Assembly: GCA_934757855.1 (NCBI GenBank) | Contig: CAKVLR010000001.1 | Coordinates: 399,480 to 463,479, forward strand | Direction of reading: 5' to 3' | Source: an uncultured Clostridia bacterium | Lineage (GTDB): Bacteria > Bacillota > Clostridia > Christensenellales > UBA1242 | Length of the DNA stretch: 64,000 nucleotides | Part shown: in pieces, positions 55,205 through 63,903 of the stretch | Numbering within the stretch: position 1 is the first letter of the stretch | Layout: each line of letters begins with the position of its first letter | Made by a program: the position numbers and the translations under genes | Notes under the pieces: generated by a model | Told to the model about the DNA's origin: nothing | What the model saw: only the letters and a program-made list of their open reading frames with translations | Database searches by the model: none

Positions 55205-55246
55205 ATATGCTACTGTGGCTCAGCGGTAGAGCACTGCCTTGGTAAG
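55205..55246 (+). repeat. Duplicated 5' half of tRNA-Thr
   Basis: 42 bases identical to 55305-55346, exactly 100 bp upstream: 4 bases of leader plus the first 38 bases of tRNA-Thr up to the anticodon loop. After that the sequence is unrelated, so no tRNA can form. Confidence 0.9.
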
Positions 55247-55308
55247 ATTTGAAATGCCTAAAATTACCGACTTAAAAACTTAATAAATTAGCCTATTTTT
55301 ATAGATAT

Positions 55309-55383
55309 GCTACTGTGGCTCAGCGGTAGAGCACTGCCTTGGTAAGGCAGGGGTCACGGGTCCGATTCCCGTCAGTAGCTCCA
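55309..55383 (+). tRNA. tRNA-Thr(GGT)
   Basis: Acceptor GCTACTG/CAGTAGC, anticodon loop TTGGTAA giving GGT, T-arm GGGTCCGATTCCC, discriminator T and encoded CCA at 55381-55383. Confidence 0.95.
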
Positions 55384-55388
55384 CTTAT

Positions 55389-55433
55389 TAAAAGTCGCTA
55401 AAACCCTTTATTTCCCTAGGGTTTTGGCGATTT
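55389..55433 (+). terminator. Terminator after tRNA-Thr
   Basis: TCGCTAAAACCCT pairs with AGGGTTTTGGCGA with one mismatch, followed by TTTTTT. Confidence 0.85.
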
Positions 55434-55476
55434 TTTATTCTCATTTTTTAACAAAAATTTTAAGCCTAAAAAATAT

Positions 55477-55610
55477 TTGCTGTCAATTTTTGGTGCAATT
55501 GCTGTCAATATTTGCTCCATAAAAAAGGCCGATAGTCAAAAAATCAACTATCGGTCTAATTCTTTCGTAAACTCTCTAAAACTGGTACATTTGCTGTCAA
55601 TTGCTGTCAA
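55477..55610. repeat. Four TTGCTGTCAA repeats, integrase arm-type sites
   Basis: The decamer occurs at 55477, 55499, 55591 and 55601, all same orientation, the last two in tandem across the end of the DUF3644 gene. Such direct repeats beside a tRNA and a tyrosine integrase gene are typical arm-binding sites at the end of Firmicute phages and integrative elements. A minus-strand terminator (ACCGATAGT/ACTATCGG, 55527-55558) lies between the pairs. Confidence 0.65.
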
Positions 55611-56595
55611 AATGTTGATGATATAACTCAATAAATTTATCAACAGCAGCTTCATAGTAAAAGCACTGTTTCGCACTTTTTTTATTATTTGGATTTAAAT
55701 GCCTAATCTTGCAAAGTGTGTTATCTTCTTTTATCAATTTATTTATTTCGTGAAATTTTGGATTTTGTTTTATTGTATTATCTTTATCCAATATTTTTTT
55801 AACATATTCTTTATATTCCAAATCTGGTAAAATTTCCTCAACTGATTTAATTGCTGGAGCATTAGGGTCATCCGTTAGTCTATATGCTTTATAAACTGGT
55901 ATGGCTTGTTTGTTTTGTTGATTTATTGCAGCAATGATATCGGCATTGGAAATATTTCTTACACTAGTAAGTAATGTATCAAATCCAACTATTATCGGTT
56001 CCTGAATATCGTTATCATTCAAATCCTTAATACATTTTATTATTGCAGACACAAAATCATTATTCACACTATCATAATTTTTATTTAAAAAATCAACAGG
56101 ATTAAAAGGGATATTAAAACCTATTGGTAAAATAAACAAACTACTTTCTTTTGTTATATCTTTATTAAAATATTTATCTAAAAAATTATTATAATTTATG
56201 ACACTTCTGCTTAATAACATATATATTGCGGGGTTTAATTCTTCCTCGAAATAGTGAACATTTGTGTTTCTATATTGTTCAATTAAATCAAGATTTGCAA
56301 AAGTAGCGTTAAAAGTTTTTGGTCCTTCTTTCGTATTTATATCATCATTTACAAGTGTTAAAGCTTTTGAAAATCTAATTGTATGTTTTTTATCATCTTT
56401 TTCGTATATTTTTGAATTGGATATATATTTGTATATATATGCCTTTAACAGCAATTCCCAAGCGTTTATAATTAACATTGATACCGTTGGATATCTATAT
56501 AAAAATTGTGGTTTATTATGAATTTCAACAGCAGAAAAAATCGCTGATTTTGAAGCATTTAGTAGACTGTAAACCACATTCTTTTTTTTTCTCAT
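55597..56595 (-). CDS. DUF3644-family protein
   Basis: A 332-residue soluble protein. The N-terminal 120 residues, with SKSAIFSAVEIHNKPQFLYR, MLIINAWELLLKAYIYK and LIEQYRNTNVHYFEEEL, match DUF3644, a family often carried on mobile elements and in defence neighbourhoods, of unknown activity. The C-terminal half is Asp/Asn/Lys-rich. AAGAGGT precedes ATG; a run of nine As follows the second codon. It sits at the island end as likely cargo. Confidence 0.75.
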   Translation of the reverse strand: MRKKKNVVYSLLNASKSAIFSAVEIHNKPQFLYRYPTVSMLIINAWELLLKAYIYKYISNSKIYEKDDKKHTIRFSKALTLVNDDINTKEGPKTFNATFANLDLIEQYRNTNVHYFEEELNPAIYMLLSRSVINYNNFLDKYFNKDITKESSLFILPIGFNIPFNPVDFLNKNYDSVNNDFVSAIIKCIKDLNDNDIQEPIIVGFDTLLTSVRNISNADIIAAINQQNKQAIPVYKAYRLTDDPNAPAIKSVEEILPDLEYKEYVKKILDKDNTIKQNPKFHEINKLIKEDNTLCKIRHLNPNNKKSAKQCFYYEAAVDKFIELYHQHFDSN

Positions 56596-56649
56596 TTAAA
56601 CCTCTTAAACAAGAAAAATTTTATCATTTTTTATGATTTTTTGCAATAC

Positions 56650-57561
56650 TTACATCTCAAAATCTTTTTCTTTTCTCTTTTTCTTTCTTTCAAGTTCTTT
56701 TATCATTAGGTCTATTTCTTCGTCAGTTAGTTCATCTTCTAAGTTATCATTTGAATACATATTTTCTTCATTTGATTCTCGTTCTTGTTCGTGCTCTTGA
56801 ATTTTCGTGTTTAATCTATCAGTCGCTTCTCTTACATATTCGCTATTAACAGTATTGTAGACAGTGATTGTAGTTTTCACATCACGATGTCCTAAAAGTT
56901 GTTGAATTACTTTCGGATTTTCGTTAAGTTCAAACAACATATTCGAAAAAGTATGTCTAAGTCAATGAAAATGTATGTGATATTTACTTAAACCATTTCT
57001 TCGTTTAAACCTATCAAATATAACTCTTGTTCCGTAATAAGTCCTATAACTTCCATTATCATTAGCAAACACAAATGATGTTGGTGCAGTTAAAATCGCT
57101 GTTACATTTGGATTGGTTTCTTGTCTTTTACTTTGCTTTTCATTCCATTGTTTTAAGGTTTCTAAGACAATATCAGTAACAGGAATATCTCTAACACTGC
57201 AAGCAGTTTTCGTATCACCAATAACTGTTGTGCGGTCTTTAACATTACCTTGTTCATCAAACTTTAAAGTTTGAGTAATGGCTCGTTCTATTTTTATTGT
57301 TTTATTTGCAAAGTCAATGTTTTTCCATTTAAGTGCTAAGGCTTCACCAATACGAAGCCTAGCAAACATTAAAGTAATACAAAGTGGCTTAATAAAGTTT
57401 GCTTCATCTTTATTTAATGTACCCAAAAATTTATCTCTTATTTCAGGTGGCAAGGCTTTGTATCTTTCATCACCATCTTCTTCATAAACATTTCTTTTAC
57501 CTTTAACCTTTACTTTCAAGGTTGGATTGGTGTATATCCATTTATTTTCAAAAGCCATCAC
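56650..57561 (-). pseudogene. Tyrosine recombinase (integrase), broken
   Basis: The catalytic domain of a phage/Tn916-type integrase is spread over two frames in the same phase: 57561-56965 with LMFARLRIGEALALKW (first catalytic Arg) ending KYHIHFH, then an in-frame TGA at 56964-56962, then LRHTFSNML and QQLLGHRDVKTTITVYNTV (His, Arg and nucleophilic Tyr). In relatives the stop position is the Asp of HDLRHT. The arm-binding and core-binding domains (about 150 residues) are absent upstream. TGA is a stop elsewhere in this window, so the gene is most likely dead. The C-terminus has an acidic extension ending KDFEM. Confidence 0.85.
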
Positions 57562-57620
57562 TATTGCTCAAAATCGCAATAATAATTGCAATTTATATCG
57601 CTTTTCGTTCTGCTTTTCCT

Positions 57621-57658
57621 TTCCCCAAAAATTCTTGTAAACAAGTATTTTCGGGGAA
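57621..57658 (-). terminator. Strong hairpin after the frameshifted island gene
   Basis: On the minus strand CCCCGAAAATACTTG pairs with CAAGAATTTTTGGGG (few mismatches) around TTTA. It lies between the island gene and the integrase remnant; without a clear U-run it may be a processing or attenuation hairpin. Confidence 0.5.
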
Positions 57659-57683
57659 CCACGATAATTTATAAAATCATACT

Positions 57684-58440
57684 CTACATCTCAAAATCAC
57701 TAGATAAATAGCCTTCATCTATGAGTGTTTTAATTCGCATTTCTTCAAGTTTTCTCATATAGTCTTGAAAGCACTTAATTGCTTCATATTCACACTTTGA
57801 ATTTAGATACATACAATGTTCGAGTTCTTTCCAAAGTTTGTCTTTTTGCATTCGCTTTTGGACTACATATTTTGCGTTAAGTTTTAATCTTTCAATCTCT
57901 TGACCTTTCAAATTTTTAGCACTTTCAATCACCAAATTTCCAAGTCTGCGATACAAATCTTTTGTATATTTTTCACTCAAATTCTGTTGTGGTTTGTCCA
58001 CACCATTACGCTTGCAATAACTATCTACCAGTTTTTGTTTTTCGCTTACAATGTCATCAAAATCATTTTTGTAAATGCAAATATCAACATTGTGAGAGAT
58101 GATATAGTTTGAAATGTTATCAATATTTGGTTTTAGTTTTCGCATATTATCAGAGTCGTAAAATGTGTGTCCTTGCTTTGGAAATTGATTTGCTAAATCT
58201 AACAGCATTTGCTTTAATTTAAGCCCAAAAACACCTCTTAATCGCTCTTTAACACTCTTTGTTAGTCTTAACCTAATTTCTTTCTCACGAGCCTTAAAAT
58301 CGGTTGCAGAGAGTTCAATATTGACTATCAAACTTGTCCTTAAACTTTTCAAGTGCTCGCTTAAAAATCTCATACTCATCTTGACTATAAACTCTTATCA
58401 TATATTGAGTTTTCGAATCTTTTGTTTTAATTCTAGCCAT
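57684..58440 (-). pseudogene. Island gene with apparent frameshift (possible replication/mobilisation protein)
   Basis: The frame with a good ribosome site (AAGAGGC before ATG at 58440) reads MARIKTKDSKTQYMIRVYSQ, continues DEYEIFKRALEKF and stops at 58315-58317. From about 58320 a different frame continues IELSATDFKAREKEIRLRLTKSV to 57684. The first frame looks like a real N-terminus, so a 1-base slip near 58320 probably joins the two, giving about 250 residues. The protein is helical and Lys-rich with no motif I recognise; mobile-element position suggests replication or transfer. It ends SSDFEM, echoing the integrase tail. Programmed frameshifting is not excluded. Confidence 0.55.
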
Positions 58441-58449
58441 TTTAGCCTC

Positions 58450-58668
58450 TTAATTATTTACTAGTCTTTCTATGTAGTAGGAAATTTCGCAAAAGGGCAA
58501 ATCTTGTTTGCACATTTTGAGATATTTCCGCCCGTACCAAAAATTCGCAGAATTTTTACATCTCTTTCTATTTCTAATTAAAGGGGCAATGATCTTTTTG
58601 TTTGCTTTTACATTTGTTAATCCTCCTTTTGTTTGAATTTTGTTTTCGACTTTTTTACATTTCAGCAC
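58450..58668 (-). CDS. Small basic island protein (start uncertain)
   Basis: About 72 residues if GTG at 58668 is used, including KKVENKIQTKGGLTNVKANK and ending EISYYIERLVNN. Two AAGGAGG sites lie at its 5' end, but each is positioned in front of ATG-TAA (58656 and 58609 regions), so the true start is unclear; the frame is open further up to 58737. A VxxKxxxKGGL peptide recurs at 62498-62560, which supports this being coding. It has many Lys and Cys residues and might be an excisionase-like DNA-binding protein; that is a guess. Confidence 0.45.
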   Translation of the reverse strand: MLKCKKVENKIQTKGGLTNVKANKKIIAPLIRNRKRCKNSANFWYGRKYLKMCKQDLPFCEISYYIERLVNN

Positions 58669-58698
58669 CTCCTTATTAAATATTTTCACATAGTCGTT

Positions 58699-59001
58699 CG
58701 GACAACATTTGTCTGTTCGGGAATGTTTTTTACACAAATATCTTACAATTCTCGCATTATCACCATTTGATAATGCGGTATTATTTTTTTACAATTTTAC
58801 ATTTGTCGCTGGTTCACCATTTGACCCATCGAAAAATTTATTTTTCTTAATTTAAAAGTGTCGATAGTTCAATGGGTGACCTATCGGGAAACTATTTTGT
58901 GATTTTATTTTATCACTCCCGTGTGTTCACCATTTGAACACTCGGGGAATATTTTTATGTAAAAATTTTATCAATTTCAAGAGTTCACCATTTGAACTCT
59001 T
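58699..59001. repeat. Array of six hairpins with a shared 7-base loop
   Basis: Hairpins centred at 58707, 58765, 58819, 58874, 58932 and 58990, spaced 54-58 bp. Four have loop ACCATTT; one has AACATTT and one AATGGGT. Stems differ but pair: CGCATTATC/GATAATGCG, CCCGTGTGTTC/GAACACTCGGG (one mismatch), AAGAGTTC/GAACTCTT, CGATAGTTC/GACCTATCG (one mismatch), CGCTGGTTC/GACCCATCG (two mismatches) and CGGAC/GTCTG. The base pair next to the loop is always C-G. T-rich spacers follow, often after CGGGAA. It is in the leader of the minus-strand island genes. Confidence 0.85.
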
Positions 59002-59022
59002 CAAAAAAATTTCACAACAAAA

Positions 59023-59053
59023 AAAATAACCCAACGATAGTTGAGTTATTTTA
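59023..59053. terminator. Bidirectional hairpin terminator
   Basis: AATAACCCAAC and GTTGAGTTATT pair (one mismatch) around GATA with A- and T-runs outside. It separates the surface lipoprotein transcript from the hairpin array. 59054-59328 is AT-rich and shows nothing else. Confidence 0.7.
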
Positions 59054-59328
59054 GAGTAAAGTTATTTAGTTTTGTTTCCCTTCATATATAAGGACATTTT
59101 TTATCAAAAAATTAAGGCAGTAAATTAAAAAAGTGAAATTATTTTAAAAAATATTTTCATTAAAATTCGATAATTTAGTATTGCTTTAATTAAAACACTT
59201 TCAAAGTTTTTAATACTAACAACAGTTTCTTATTTGCTTATATTTGCATCTGTTAATAATTTTAGATAAACGAAATGATATTGTAATATTTTGCAATTCA
59301 TTTCCTAAGTTCGTTATTTTTAGAATAT

Positions 59329-62214
59329 TTAAGCATTTGAGATTTGGAAAGTGATTTGCCATACAAGGCCAGTATCAACTAATGTTGTATTTCCTTCTTC
59401 ACCTTCTTCAACCATTATCTTCATATTTAACACTAGATAATCTCCATATAGATTTCCTGAAAGTATTGTTTCTTCTAGGGGAGCACCATTTTTGTCTGCA
59501 ATATAAATTTTTATAGAATCTGCTTCTTTTTCATTATAGGTGTATACATATGGTTGACCTGCTGTAATTAGATCATCAAAACTGCCTGGACCAAAATCAC
59601 ATGTTCCTGATATAGTGTTATTATCTGCACTTGCTATAGCAGTTGCTATTGTTCCTGTTTGTGTGTAGTTTCCATTGCCATCGTCGGTATAACCTAAATT
59701 TGCTAATTTTATTGAATTAGTCATTTCATAAATTTCGGAATAATTTGATATGTCAACATTGTTTTCGTTTATAACAGCCATATTTACAAATACAGAACTC
59801 TTCCCACTGATATCTGATTTTTCTAGGGTATCATCTACTATTGTCACAGTTACTGTTAATTTATCTGCATACTCTGTATGGTTTAAATGTCCATCATTAG
59901 TCAATGTTACACCATCAGAATTCTGATAACTAGTATCTACACTTGCACTCATCAACACTATTGAGTATGTGCCAGCTACACCATTTTTTAATTCATTCTC
60001 TACAGTTGTACCACCTTGGTAATCCCTTTCTATTGACCAAGTGAGGTCTAATCCTTTTGAATTTGTAAGCCAGCTGTTAGAGTCTGAGAATTGTGCCAAC
60101 CAATCAGTTTTTGTATAAGTTTTAGTCTCGATTGCAAGCTGTGAATTTGTGCAATCTATTGTTCTTGAGATAATTTCAAAGATTACTGTAGTCTCACCAT
60201 AAACTATTGTATAGTTTCCTGATGTGCAAGTTATTATTGCCGTTGCTTGATAAATTCCAGCTGCTAGAATGTTTGAGTTATCTATTGCAGTAAATGTGTC
60301 ACTTGCAGGAGCTTTATATTTTGTGAGCAGCGAAACAGAAAATTGTTCTGTTGGGGCTTCGCTTAAATTAGCCGAAAGTGTAATTGCCTCTGTTGGAGCA
60401 AAAAGTATGGTTGAATCTAACCATGGATTAATCGTTACGCCACCCCAAGAGATAGTGCCATAATATTGTGCTTGTTTTATTCTCCATTCTTTGGTTAGTT
60501 CTGTAACTACGTCTGTTGAACCATAAACACAAATTTGATGGTTTGGATCACAACTTAATGTAGCAATGGTTTTGTAGTAACCCGCATTTTGAGGTGATAC
60601 AATAATTTCACTGCCATAATTATTAGCCTCGGTTTGGTTATAGTAAGTTTGTAAACTTGCAGTAACCTCATCATTTCCGGTTGCAAATTCAACTTCAACT
60701 GGATAAGTTATATCATAAGTTATATCACTTTCATTATATATGAAAGAATTGTTTCTGTAGAAATACCAATTAGGGTCTATATAAATTGTAACTTTGTTTA
60801 CGATAACAGTAACTTGAATATCTACAGAGTTGTAATTGTTATAATTTGGAGTGTAAGAAATAGTTTTTGTATAAGTGCCGGCAGAAAGAATTTCATTGTC
60901 ATTACTTTCTAAAACTGAATAGTCTGAATAGCCCAAGTTTTCTTGAAGCCAATAAACAGAAGATTGTGTTAAATTAATTGTATTTATAATTGAAGAAAGT
61001 GTGAAATTCTCGCTATAACTAACCTCAAAAGCAATATTGTTTGCTGTGTCTATCCCTTCATAATTTGGAGTGGTTTTTACAATGGTAAAACATAGACTAA
61101 TTTCATCTCTAGTAATTTCATCTCCATTATTATATTTATAATTAGAGTAAGCGTTTTCTTTGGCTGTTAAAACAATATCTGAGGTTCCAACATCAGTTAA
61201 ATTGCCATTACGTAAAGTAATATCAAAGTATGTTGAAAGAGTTGAATAATCTGGTGCTAATAATTCTTGCAAAGTAAATTCAGTTCCTGTGTATTCACAA
61301 TTATTTTCTGACAAAGCGATGTCAGCCTTATTAAATGTTAATTGCACTTTGTTTATTCTTAAAGTCAAATTTAGTTCTTCTTCATTCGATGTTGTATATT
61401 CATTGCTATTTGCGATGAATTTATGATTTGAATCGGTTGTGAAATTATAATAATAATCTCCAGCATTTGTATAAGAAGTGTCGTTTGAAACTTCAATATA
61501 ATTAGCGTGTGATGATAGGTTGTATGAGTTGCCGTTGTAAGTAACTTCATAAATATTCTTGTTTTCGTTGTTTTGAGTTAAACCTGTACTAACAAGAAAA
61601 TCTGCAAGAACTATTGGCTTTTTAGTAATTTGCCAATTTATATCAAAAGACCCTGTAATGTTAGCATTATTGGATTCAAGTTTTAAAGTGTATTCACCCG
61701 CATTTGTTTGAGCGGAACTTTGGCTAGTTAAAGCCACTCTAAGATTATTTTCAGTCATAAATGTTTGGATCGCTGAAATAGAAGTGAAATCAATTACTTC
61801 GCCTGTATAAACAGGATTTTCAAAGCTAGGAGTAGTTAAATCTAAGGATTGTTCATCAACTACAACATTATAAATATTTGATTTAGATTGATAGTTTACT
61901 GATATCTCATATGTGCCAACTGAAGCTGTGCCGGTTGGCAAATTTGAAGTATCTAAAGTAAAATCGCTAACATTTGTTTCGCTATCGTCCGAATAATGAG
62001 CGGTTACCACAAAGTCACTTTTTGAAATTTGTATTTTCTCACCATAGACATAATTAAACTGAGAGCCATCATAATGACTATGTGAAATGACATTACTTGT
62101 AATACTAGTTAAAGTTTTTGATGGAGAAGAATTTTCTCCACAAGCTGTTAAACAAAATGCTCCTGTTAAAATAAAAGCAAAAGCAAGAATAATACTATAA
62201 AATTTCTTTTTCAA
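59329..62214 (-). CDS. Large surface lipoprotein with repeated Ig-like (MBG-type) domains
   Basis: A 961-residue protein. The N-terminus is a lipoprotein signal (MKKKFYSIILAFAFILTGAF then CLTACGEN), so it is anchored by the Cys near 25. The rest is a chain of beta-sandwich domains of about 80-100 residues with recurrent phrases such as VGTYEISVNYQS, NAGEYTLKLESN, NAGDYYYNFT, SAGTYTKTISYTPNY and AAGIYQATAII, the pattern of MBG/bacterial Ig-like repeats; SFENPVYTGEVIDF is typical. It ends cleanly without an LPXTG sorting signal. Function is probably adhesion or surface display. It is island cargo. GGAGG precedes ATG. Confidence 0.85.
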   Translation of the reverse strand: MKKKFYSIILAFAFILTGAFCLTACGENSSPSKTLTSITSNVISHSHYDGSQFNYVYGEKIQISKSDFVVTAHYSDDSETNVSDFTLDTSNLPTGTASVGTYEISVNYQSKSNIYNVVVDEQSLDLTTPSFENPVYTGEVIDFTSISAIQTFMTENNLRVALTSQSSAQTNAGEYTLKLESNNANITGSFDINWQITKKPIVLADFLVSTGLTQNNENKNIYEVTYNGNSYNLSSHANYIEVSNDTSYTNAGDYYYNFTTDSNHKFIANSNEYTTSNEEELNLTLRINKVQLTFNKADIALSENNCEYTGTEFTLQELLAPDYSTLSTYFDITLRNGNLTDVGTSDIVLTAKENAYSNYKYNNGDEITRDEISLCFTIVKTTPNYEGIDTANNIAFEVSYSENFTLSSIINTINLTQSSVYWLQENLGYSDYSVLESNDNEILSAGTYTKTISYTPNYNNYNSVDIQVTVIVNKVTIYIDPNWYFYRNNSFIYNESDITYDITYPVEVEFATGNDEVTASLQTYYNQTEANNYGSEIIVSPQNAGYYKTIATLSCDPNHQICVYGSTDVVTELTKEWRIKQAQYYGTISWGGVTINPWLDSTILFAPTEAITLSANLSEAPTEQFSVSLLTKYKAPASDTFTAIDNSNILAAGIYQATAIITCTSGNYTIVYGETTVIFEIISRTIDCTNSQLAIETKTYTKTDWLAQFSDSNSWLTNSKGLDLTWSIERDYQGGTTVENELKNGVAGTYSIVLMSASVDTSYQNSDGVTLTNDGHLNHTEYADKLTVTVTIVDDTLEKSDISGKSSVFVNMAVINENNVDISNYSEIYEMTNSIKLANLGYTDDGNGNYTQTGTIATAIASADNNTISGTCDFGPGSFDDLITAGQPYVYTYNEKEADSIKIYIADKNGAPLEETILSGNLYGDYLVLNMKIMVEEGEEGNTTLVDTGLVWQITFQISNA

Positions 62215-62497
62215 TTTTCCTTTCCTCCCTTATTACATTACACATTTATCTATGTATTAAATATGTAATTATGTTATCACGAAACAAATAAAAAGTAAAG
62301 TATATCGGCAATAATCAATAAAATTGCAAAAAAACATGGTGAGGCCCACTAGAATTTGGCAAGATTTTTGAATGCAGTTAACTTGTATCGCAAATATTTA
62401 TTATTTGTTTTTTCTTTTTTATTGCATATTGAAGTGCTTTGTAAGCACCACTTTGCTCGGTGTGATTTACATAGAAAACAACAAAATCACTTAAGTG

Positions 62498-62560
62498 TTA
62501 AAGTTGTTTAATTAGCCCATATTTGCCCAATCCTCCTTTTGATGATAATTTTCTGTCCAC
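62498..62560 (-). pseudogene. Remnant of the small island protein
   Basis: A 20-codon frame from GTG, VDRKLSSKGGLGKYGLIKQL, resembles VENKIQTKGGLTNVKANKKI in the gene at 58450, with the KGG codons forming an AAAGGAGG sequence in both. It stops after 20 residues, so it is a fragment or a short leader. Confidence 0.4.
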
Positions 62561-62930
62561 ACTATTTTCTTGTCATAATGGCTTGATTTTGACTTTACAC
62601 CTCCTTTTATAAATTTCTCACAACAAAAAAAGAAACCACAAATTGATTTCTTAATTGTTCAACCTTCTAAAACGGCCGGAATAAGTTTTGCAATCACGAC
62701 TTTATAAACTTCACCGACACTCAAAATTCTTTTCTTTATTAAATTTTCTTTTCTTATCTAACAAGTAAAGAATAATTAAAAATTATATTTATAAATAATA
62801 TGGGAGTGAGAAGTGGGTAATGCTTTTTCTTGTTGGAGAAATCAGATTGATGAAACGATTTACTTGTTAACAATACCATCATATTTTTTTCTTTGTTAGA
62901 GAACTATAATGCCCTTCAAAAAAATTCTCC

Positions 62931-63047
62931 CTCTATAATGTTAACCACTCGATATTCAAAATCGTTAACCCCTTTTGAGCCGTTTGTTCAAAAAAAGTTT
63001 AAAAAACTTAAAAATTTTTTATACCTCTCTATAATGTTAACCACTCG
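62931..63047. repeat. Direct repeat pair, 96 bp apart
   Basis: A 21-bp word containing TATAATGTTAACCACTCG occurs at 62931-62951 and 63027-63047, followed in both by AAAATCGTT. A shorter CTATAATG lies upstream at 62904. It may be a resolvase site or a decayed duplication. Confidence 0.6.
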
Positions 63048-63225
63048 TTTTCTAAAATCGTTGCCCATTTTTTTGCCACTTTTAAAAAAATTTCTCTAAA
63101 TTTTTTTAATCCCTTCACTTTATTAACTACATATTTTTCCAAATCGTCAGGGTATTTTTCAAAAATTTCATTAAAAAAGTAAGAATTTTTTGTTAAAATT
63201 CAAATTTTTCTATTAACGCAACAAA

Positions 63226-63257
63226 AAGCACCCAATCAATTAAGATTGGGTGCTTAT
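63226..63257 (-). terminator. Terminator after the resolvase
   Basis: AAGCACCCAATC and GATTGGGTGCTT form a perfect 12-bp stem with a 6-base loop; on the minus strand it is followed by TTTTTG. Confidence 0.85.
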
Positions 63258-63285
63258 GTTCACTCTAAAAAATCAATTTGAAGTC

Positions 63286-63885
63286 TTATTTTAAGTGTTT
63301 ATTATTAAGATACCTATAAATGGTGCCTCTATTGACATGACATTTTTTTGCAATATTAGTAATACTTTCACCATTACTTAACATCTGTTCAATAAAAGTC
63401 TCTCTTCCGGATAATTTAGTATAAGAAGAACATCTACCTTTTGGTCTTCCCAAAACAATGCCTTCATCTTTTTTCCTTGCCAAGGCTTCCTTTGTTCGTT
63501 GACTTATCAAATTTCTTTCAATCTCCGCACTTAACCCAAACGCAAAGGCTAATACCTTGCTTTGGATGTCATCTCCTAGTCTAAAATTATCTTTTATAGT
63601 CCAAACTCTACAATTCTTTTTCATACAAATATTTAATATTTCCATTACCATAAATAAACTTCTTCCAAGTCTAGAAATTTCAGTGCAAACCAATATATCA
63701 TTTGCTTGTAATTTCTTTAAAAGTTTTCCTAATTGTCTTTTATCATAATTTTTGGTTCCGGAAATTGTTTCCTCTATCCAAGAATCTGCGTTCAGATTTT
63801 GTAATTTTAAAAAATTATTAATTTCAAATCTCTGATTTTCGACTGTTTGTTTATCAGTGCTTACTCTTATGTATCCGTAAATCAT
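63286..63885 (-). CDS. Serine recombinase (resolvase/invertase type)
   Basis: A 199-residue site-specific recombinase. The N-terminal MIYGYIRVSTDKQTVENQRF carries the catalytic Ser at residue 9; LVCTEISRLGRSLFMVMEIL and FAFGLSAEIERNLISQRTKEAL are the catalytic-domain helices, RKKDEGIVLGRPKG the linker, and the C-terminus (about 150-195, SITNIAKKCHVNRGTIYRYLN) a helix-turn-helix. The start uses the ATG after TTTGGAGGTAATTAT; a longer frame adds six residues. It is the small resolvase/Pin class that can resolve or invert DNA. It stands alone near the window end; its sites are not identified. Confidence 0.92.
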   Translation of the reverse strand: MIYGYIRVSTDKQTVENQRFEINNFLKLQNLNADSWIEETISGTKNYDKRQLGKLLKKLQANDILVCTEISRLGRSLFMVMEILNICMKKNCRVWTIKDNFRLGDDIQSKVLAFAFGLSAEIERNLISQRTKEALARKKDEGIVLGRPKGRCSSYTKLSGRETFIEQMLSNGESITNIAKKCHVNRGTIYRYLNNKHLK

Positions 63886-63903
63886 ATAATTACCTCCAAA
63901 CAT

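Larger units (their letters stand above)
62215..63225. other. Gene-poor island stretch
   Basis: No full gene is present in this kilobase. It holds the lipoprotein leader (62215-62340), a short remnant peptide frame (62498-62560), a near copy of the two-ribosome-site arrangement seen at 58618-58681 (62529-62612), and two copies of a 21-bp repeat (62931 and 63027). The rest is AT-rich and unassigned. Confidence 0.6.

Noticed and set aside
56962..56964. TGA read as a sense codon in the integrase
   Set aside because: TGA ends other genes here, for example the first CPBP protease at 44785-44787 in a coupled ATGA overlap, so recoding is not supported.
58699..59001. CRISPR array
   Set aside because: The units are hairpins whose stems vary while the loop is constant, opposite to the constant repeat and variable spacer of CRISPR; no cas genes are present.
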